This document shows, one piece after another, positions 6,461 through 8,789 of a stretch of DNA of 8,789 nucleotides (the stretch's first letter is position 1; each line of letters begins with the position of its first letter). This DNA comes from Betaproteobacteria bacterium (lineage in GTDB: Bacteria; Pseudomonadota; Gammaproteobacteria; Burkholderiales; Usitatibacteraceae): the NCBI GenBank assembly GCA_012274175.1, contig JAAOZZ010000305.1:1-8789 (forward strand), read 5' to 3'. Position numbers and translations under genes: made by a program. The notes under the pieces are model-generated. The model had not been told where the DNA came from. It saw nothing but the letters and a program-made list of their open reading frames with translations, and ran no database searches.

Positions 6461-7756
6461 TTGAACGAAGCGTTCATCGAATCCCTCGACCACGAGGGCG
6501 CGGGTGTCGCGCACGTGGACGGGAAAGTCACCTTCATCGACGGCGCGGTGACCGGCGAGCGGGTGGTCTTCACGCGCCGCCACAGCCGCGGCAACTTCGA
6601 CCTGGGCACCGCCACGCAGGTGCTGCGCGAAAGCGCGCTGCGCGTGCGGCCCCGCTGCCGGTATTTCGGGACCTGCGGCGGATGCGCGATGCAGCACGTC
6701 GAAGCATCGGCCCAGGTGGCGGCCAAGCAGCGGGTACTGGAGGACAACCTCGAACGCCTGGGAAAGGTCGAGCCCGAGAGCGTCCTTGCGCCCGTCGTGG
6801 GGCCCGCATGGGGATACCGCAACCGCGCGCGCCTGTCGGTGCATTACGTGGCCAAGAAGGGCGGCGTGCTGGTGGGATTCCACGAGCGCCGTTCGAGCTT
6901 CGTGGCGGATACGATGTCGTGCGAGGTGCTGCCGCCCGCTGTCTCCGCGCTGATCCCGGAGCTGCGCGAGATGTTCACCTCGATGCGGCTGCGCGATCGC
7001 ATTCCGCAGCTCGAGCTGGCGGTGGGCGAGGCGGTCACGGTCTTCGTGCTGCGCCACCTGGAGCCGATCCCGGAGGACGATGCGCAGAAGCTGCGCGCGT
7101 TCGCCGATCGCCACGGCATCCAGTGGTGGCTGCAGCCGAAGGGCCCCGACTCGGCGCACCCGTTCCACCCGCTCGAGGCTCCCGCCCTCGACTACCGCCT
7201 GCCGGAGTTCGGCCTCACCCTGGGCTTCCGGCCCACCGACTTCACCCAGGTGAACGCGGGCGTGAACCGCGTGCTGGTGAAGCGCGCCGTAGACCTGCTC
7301 GACCCGCGGCCGGGCGAGCGCGTGGGCGACCTCTTCTGCGGCCTCGGGAATTTCACGCTCGCCCTCGCCACGCGCGGCGTCCACGTGACCGGCATCGAGG
7401 GCTCGAGCGCACTGGTCGAGCAGGCGCGGCGCAACGCGCTCGCCAATGGCCTCGTGGAGCGCGCGACGTTCCTCGCCCACGATCTGTACTCCGATGCCGC
7501 CGGGGCCCTCGCGCGGCTGGGCCCCGTGGACAAGCTCCTGATCGACCCGCCCCGGGACGGCGCCGTGGACATCTGCAAGGGACTGCCCGACGACGGCCCG
7601 CGGCGCATCGTCTACGTCTCGTGCAGCCCTTCGACCCTCGCGCGCGATGCGGGCGTGCTGGTCCACGTGAAGGGCTACCGGCTGGAATGCGCGGGTGTCG
7701 TCAACATGTTCCCGCACACGGGACACGTGGAATCCATCGCGGCATTCCGGAAATGA
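6461..7756 (+). CDS. rlmD: 23S rRNA (uracil-1939-C5)-methyltransferase RlmD
   Basis: SAM-dependent enzyme that makes 5-methyluridine at position 1939 (E. coli numbering) of 23S rRNA. The protein has 431 residues, close to the 433 of the E. coli enzyme. An N-terminal TRAM-like domain (about 1-55) is followed by iron-sulfur ligands C66, C72 and C75 (CRYFGTCGGC) and C154 (SCEVL). The methyltransferase domain shows Q263 in FTQVN, motif I DLFCGLGNFTL (290-300), IDPPRDG (361-367), the nucleophile C388 in YVSCSP and the presumed base E424 in GHVESI. All expected catalytic residues are present. Start: a TTG at 6461, chosen because it gives a short normal leader before the TRAM domain. No ATG or strong ribosome binding site competes. 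The gap to the upstream protease gene is 4 bp, so read-through from that gene is likely. Confidence 0.95.
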   Translation: MNEAFIESLDHEGAGVAHVDGKVTFIDGAVTGERVVFTRRHSRGNFDLGTATQVLRESALRVRPRCRYFGTCGGCAMQHVEASAQVAAKQRVLEDNLERLGKVEPESVLAPVVGPAWGYRNRARLSVHYVAKKGGVLVGFHERRSSFVADTMSCEVLPPAVSALIPELREMFTSMRLRDRIPQLELAVGEAVTVFVLRHLEPIPEDDAQKLRAFADRHGIQWWLQPKGPDSAHPFHPLEAPALDYRLPEFGLTLGFRPTDFTQVNAGVNRVLVKRAVDLLDPRPGERVGDLFCGLGNFTLALATRGVHVTGIEGSSALVEQARRNALANGLVERATFLAHDLYSDAAGALARLGPVDKLLIDPPRDGAVDICKGLPDDGPRRIVYVSCSPSTLARDAGVLVHVKGYRLECAGVVNMFPHTGHVESIAAFRK

Positions 7757-7758
7757 AA

Positions 7759-7780
7759 CAGGGCGGCCGAGGCCGCCCTG
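7759..7780 (-). terminator. Rho-independent terminator for the leftward BI-1 gene
   Basis: A near-perfect inverted repeat, CAGGGCGGC (7759-7767) against GCCGCCCTG (7772-7780) with a 4-nt loop, gives a 9-bp GC-rich stem. On the minus strand it is followed at once by TTTCATTT, a usable T-rich tail, so it terminates the BI-1 gene. The plus side is followed by GGAGATCG, so it is at best a weak terminator for rlmD. The tail overlaps the rlmD stop codon. Confidence 0.75.
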
Positions 7781-7801
7781 GGAGATCGCGGTTGCGCGAA
7801 G

Positions 7802-8503
7802 TCAGTCGTTGCTGCCGCTGGTGATGCCCAGGATTGCCAGCAGGTTCACGAACACGTTGTACACGTCCAGGTACAGCGCGAGGGTCGCGCTCACGTAGTT
7901 GGTCTCCCCGCCGGTCACGATCCGGTTCACGTCGTAGAGCATGAACGCTGAGAAGATGCCGATGGCGATGAGCGAGACCGCAATCATCAGCCCCGGAATC
8001 TGCAGGAAGATGTTCGCGAAGGCCGCCACCAGCAGCATGATCACGCCGACGAAGAGGAACTTGCCCAGCCCCGAGAGGTTGCGCTTGGTGGTCGAGGCGA
8101 TGGTGGCCATCGTGGCGAAGATCACCGCCGTGCCGCCGAAGGCGAGCGAGACGAGGCTCCATCCGTTGCCCAGTCCCAGCACCACGCCGAGCATGCGCGA
8201 CAGCATCAGGCCCATGAAGAACGTGAAGGCCAGCAGGAGGGCCACGCCCATGCCGCTGTTCTTGGTCTTCTCGATGCCGTAGAAGAAGCCGAAGGCGATC
8301 CCGAGGAACAGCATGAAGGCGATCGCCGGGTGGCCGGGGAAGAGGGCGAACTTCAACTGCACGCCCAGCCACGCGCCGAGGATCGTCGGCACCATGGAGA
8401 TGGCGAGCAGCCAATAAGTGTTGCGCAGGACCCGGTTCTGGGCGAGCGCCAGCGTCGTCGACGCCGTTTGTCCCGGCGCCATCATCGGGGATTCGGGTTG
8501 CAT
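7802..8503 (-). CDS. Bax inhibitor-1 / YccA family seven-helix membrane protein
   Basis: Inner-membrane protein of 233 residues with about seven hydrophobic segments (roughly 29-50, 58-76, 85-111, 116-136, 147-168, 170-190 and 205-228). The family includes E. coli YccA, which modulates the FtsH protease, and Bacillus YetJ, a pH-sensitive calcium leak channel. Family features visible: the FMGLMLSRML helix (96-105), the LYDVNRI helix end with D191, and the YLDVYNVF segment with D213. These two Asp residues are spaced much as in the di-aspartyl pH sensor of YetJ. The start is the ATG at 8503-8501, preceded 4 nt away by a perfect AAGGAGG. A longer frame from 8536 adds 11 residues that look unlike the family and has no such site. 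A terminator follows on its 3' side. The gene is monocistronic as seen here. Its exact role (FtsH regulation or ion leak) is not decided by sequence. Confidence 0.92.
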   Translation of the reverse strand: MQPESPMMAPGQTASTTLALAQNRVLRNTYWLLAISMVPTILGAWLGVQLKFALFPGHPAIAFMLFLGIAFGFFYGIEKTKNSGMGVALLLAFTFFMGLMLSRMLGVVLGLGNGWSLVSLAFGGTAVIFATMATIASTTKRNLSGLGKFLFVGVIMLLVAAFANIFLQIPGLMIAVSLIAIGIFSAFMLYDVNRIVTGGETNYVSATLALYLDVYNVFVNLLAILGITSGSND

Positions 8504-8507
8504 GCTT

Positions 8508-8514
8508 CCTCCTT
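8508..8514 (-). promoter_or_regulatory. Strong ribosome binding site of the BI-1 gene
   Basis: AAGGAGG on the minus strand, 4 nt before the ATG at 8503-8501. It decides the start in favour of the 233-residue protein over the 244-residue reading frame, and it is the strongest Shine-Dalgarno sequence in the window. Confidence 0.85.
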
Positions 8515-8528
8515 GCGGATTGGGATTT

Positions 8529-8544
8529 CGGTCCAACCGGACCG
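8529..8544 (-). promoter_or_regulatory. Perfect 6-bp dyad in the BI-1 gene leader
   Basis: CGGTCC and GGACCG flank a 4-base spacer (AACC on plus, GGTT on minus). It lies between the candidate promoter and the ribosome binding site, so it could be a hairpin at the very 5' end of the mRNA or an operator. Confidence 0.4.
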
Positions 8545-8551
8545 TATCGTT

Positions 8552-8579
8552 AGAGTATGGGCGGGACGCGTGGTTTCAA
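8552..8579 (-). promoter_or_regulatory. Candidate sigma-70 promoter of the BI-1 gene
   Basis: On the minus strand TTGAAA (8579-8574) is followed after 16 bp by TACTCT (8557-8552), giving a predicted transcript start near 8545 and a leader of about 40 nt. The -35 is good; the -10 is moderate. Confidence 0.4.
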
Positions 8580-8603
8580 GTCCCCGCAGGTCCGGCGTAA
8601 AAT
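8575..8603 (+). promoter_or_regulatory. Candidate promoter of the tRNA-Ser gene
   Basis: TAAAAT (8598-8603) is a good -10 box. The -35 at 17 bp spacing is only TTCAAG (8575-8580), a poor match. Transcription would start near 8610, about 90 nt before the mature tRNA. It overlaps the leftward promoter of the BI-1 gene, so the two could interfere. Confidence 0.3.
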
Positions 8604-8699
8604 CATAGCGCAATCGATGGGTCCGTGCTGTATTGGGACACCGGAGCGGCCATTTGGTTTTCGGGCGCGCCAAATCCGGCAGATTGGACTCGCACCAGG

Positions 8700-8789
8700 G
8701 GAAGGTTGGCCGAGTGGTTTAAGGCACCGGTCTTGAAAACCGGCAGAGGCGCAAGCCTCTCGTGAGTTCGAATCTCACACCTTCCGCCA
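8700..8789 (+). tRNA. tRNA-Ser (anticodon UGA)
   Basis: A complete 90-nt class II tRNA. The acceptor stem GGAAGGT (8700-8706) pairs with ACCTTCC (8779-8785), followed by discriminator G and an encoded CCA (8787-8789). The anticodon stem CCGGT/ACCGG holds the loop CTTGAAA, so the anticodon is TGA and reads UCA, with wobble to other UCN codons. A long variable arm (GAGGC GCAA GCCTC) is typical of tRNA-Ser. The T arm is GTGAG TTCGAAT CTCAC. The gene ends exactly at the window edge. Confidence 0.97.

Noticed and set aside
4965..6464. A 499-codon plus-strand frame in the protease gene
   Set aside because: It has an Arg/His/Gly-rich shadow composition, and the duplicated Trp-rich modules make sense only in the protease frame.
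5608..7726. Long minus-strand frames opposite rlmD and the protease 3' end
   Set aside because: They are shadows of GC-rich codons; rlmD shows all catalytic and Fe-S residues on the plus strand.
8482..8673. A 63-codon minus-strand frame covering the BI-1 leader
   Set aside because: It overlaps the BI-1 ribosome binding site and start, has no ribosome binding site of its own, and has no recognisable feature.
8652..8675. Inverted repeat ATTTGG ... CCAAAT upstream of the tRNA
   Set aside because: A 6-bp stem with a 12-base GC-rich loop and no T-run or known operator match. It is likely by chance, and I cannot tie it to tRNA expression.
1..8789. CRISPR array, toxin-antitoxin pair, phage defence cluster or mobile element
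   Set aside because: I found no spaced short repeats, transposase, integrase or paired small genes. The helicase-nuclease pair could look like a defence system, but its motifs place it in the Lhr-Core/PdeM repair family.

Overview
The window is GC-rich chromosomal DNA with closely packed genes. The combination of genes, the high GC content and the heavy use of GC-ending codons suggest a betaproteobacterium or a close relative, but this is inferred from gene content and no marker fixes the taxon. No intergenic stretch exceeds 300 bases. The longest, about 196 bases between the BI-1 gene and the tRNA, holds candidate promoters and two short dyads. I see no CRISPR array, insertion sequence or prophage gene.

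Layout: positions 1-114 hold the N-terminus of a leftward family 2 glycosyltransferase. Five bases away, and divergent from it, is a rightward two-gene unit: an Lhr-Core/ligase-associated DEXH-box DNA helicase (120-2690) overlapped by 8 bp by the metallophosphoesterase endonuclease pdeM (2683-3339). A leftward zinc-ribbon NUDIX hydrolase (3349-3951) converges on pdeM. Divergent from the NUDIX gene is a rightward secreted multidomain serine protease (3958-6456). It has a signal peptide, a propeptide, a lysyl-endopeptidase-like S1 domain, a PPC-like domain and two tandem 111-residue Trp-rich repeats. Four bases after its stop begins rlmD (6461-7756), the 23S rRNA m5U1939 methyltransferase. A hairpin with a T-rich tail on the minus strand ends the next gene, a leftward BI-1/YccA-type membrane protein (7802-8503). 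A tRNA-Ser(UGA) gene (8700-8789) fills the right edge and ends exactly at its encoded CCA.

How the genes work together: helicase and endonuclease form a DNA repair unit. In many bacteria they are accompanied by an MBL-fold exonuclease and an ATP-dependent ligase, and neither is visible here. The helicase ends in a pentapeptide (QGDLF) that resembles a sliding-clamp-binding motif, and the same bases encode the pdeM ribosome binding site. The protease is an export product, unrelated in function to the rlmD gene it nearly abuts.

The most interesting points are the possible clamp-binding tail on the helicase, the reduced two-gene repair cassette, and the tandemly duplicated Trp-rich C-terminal module of the protease, which I cannot assign to a named domain. 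I did not find a clearly new multi-gene system.
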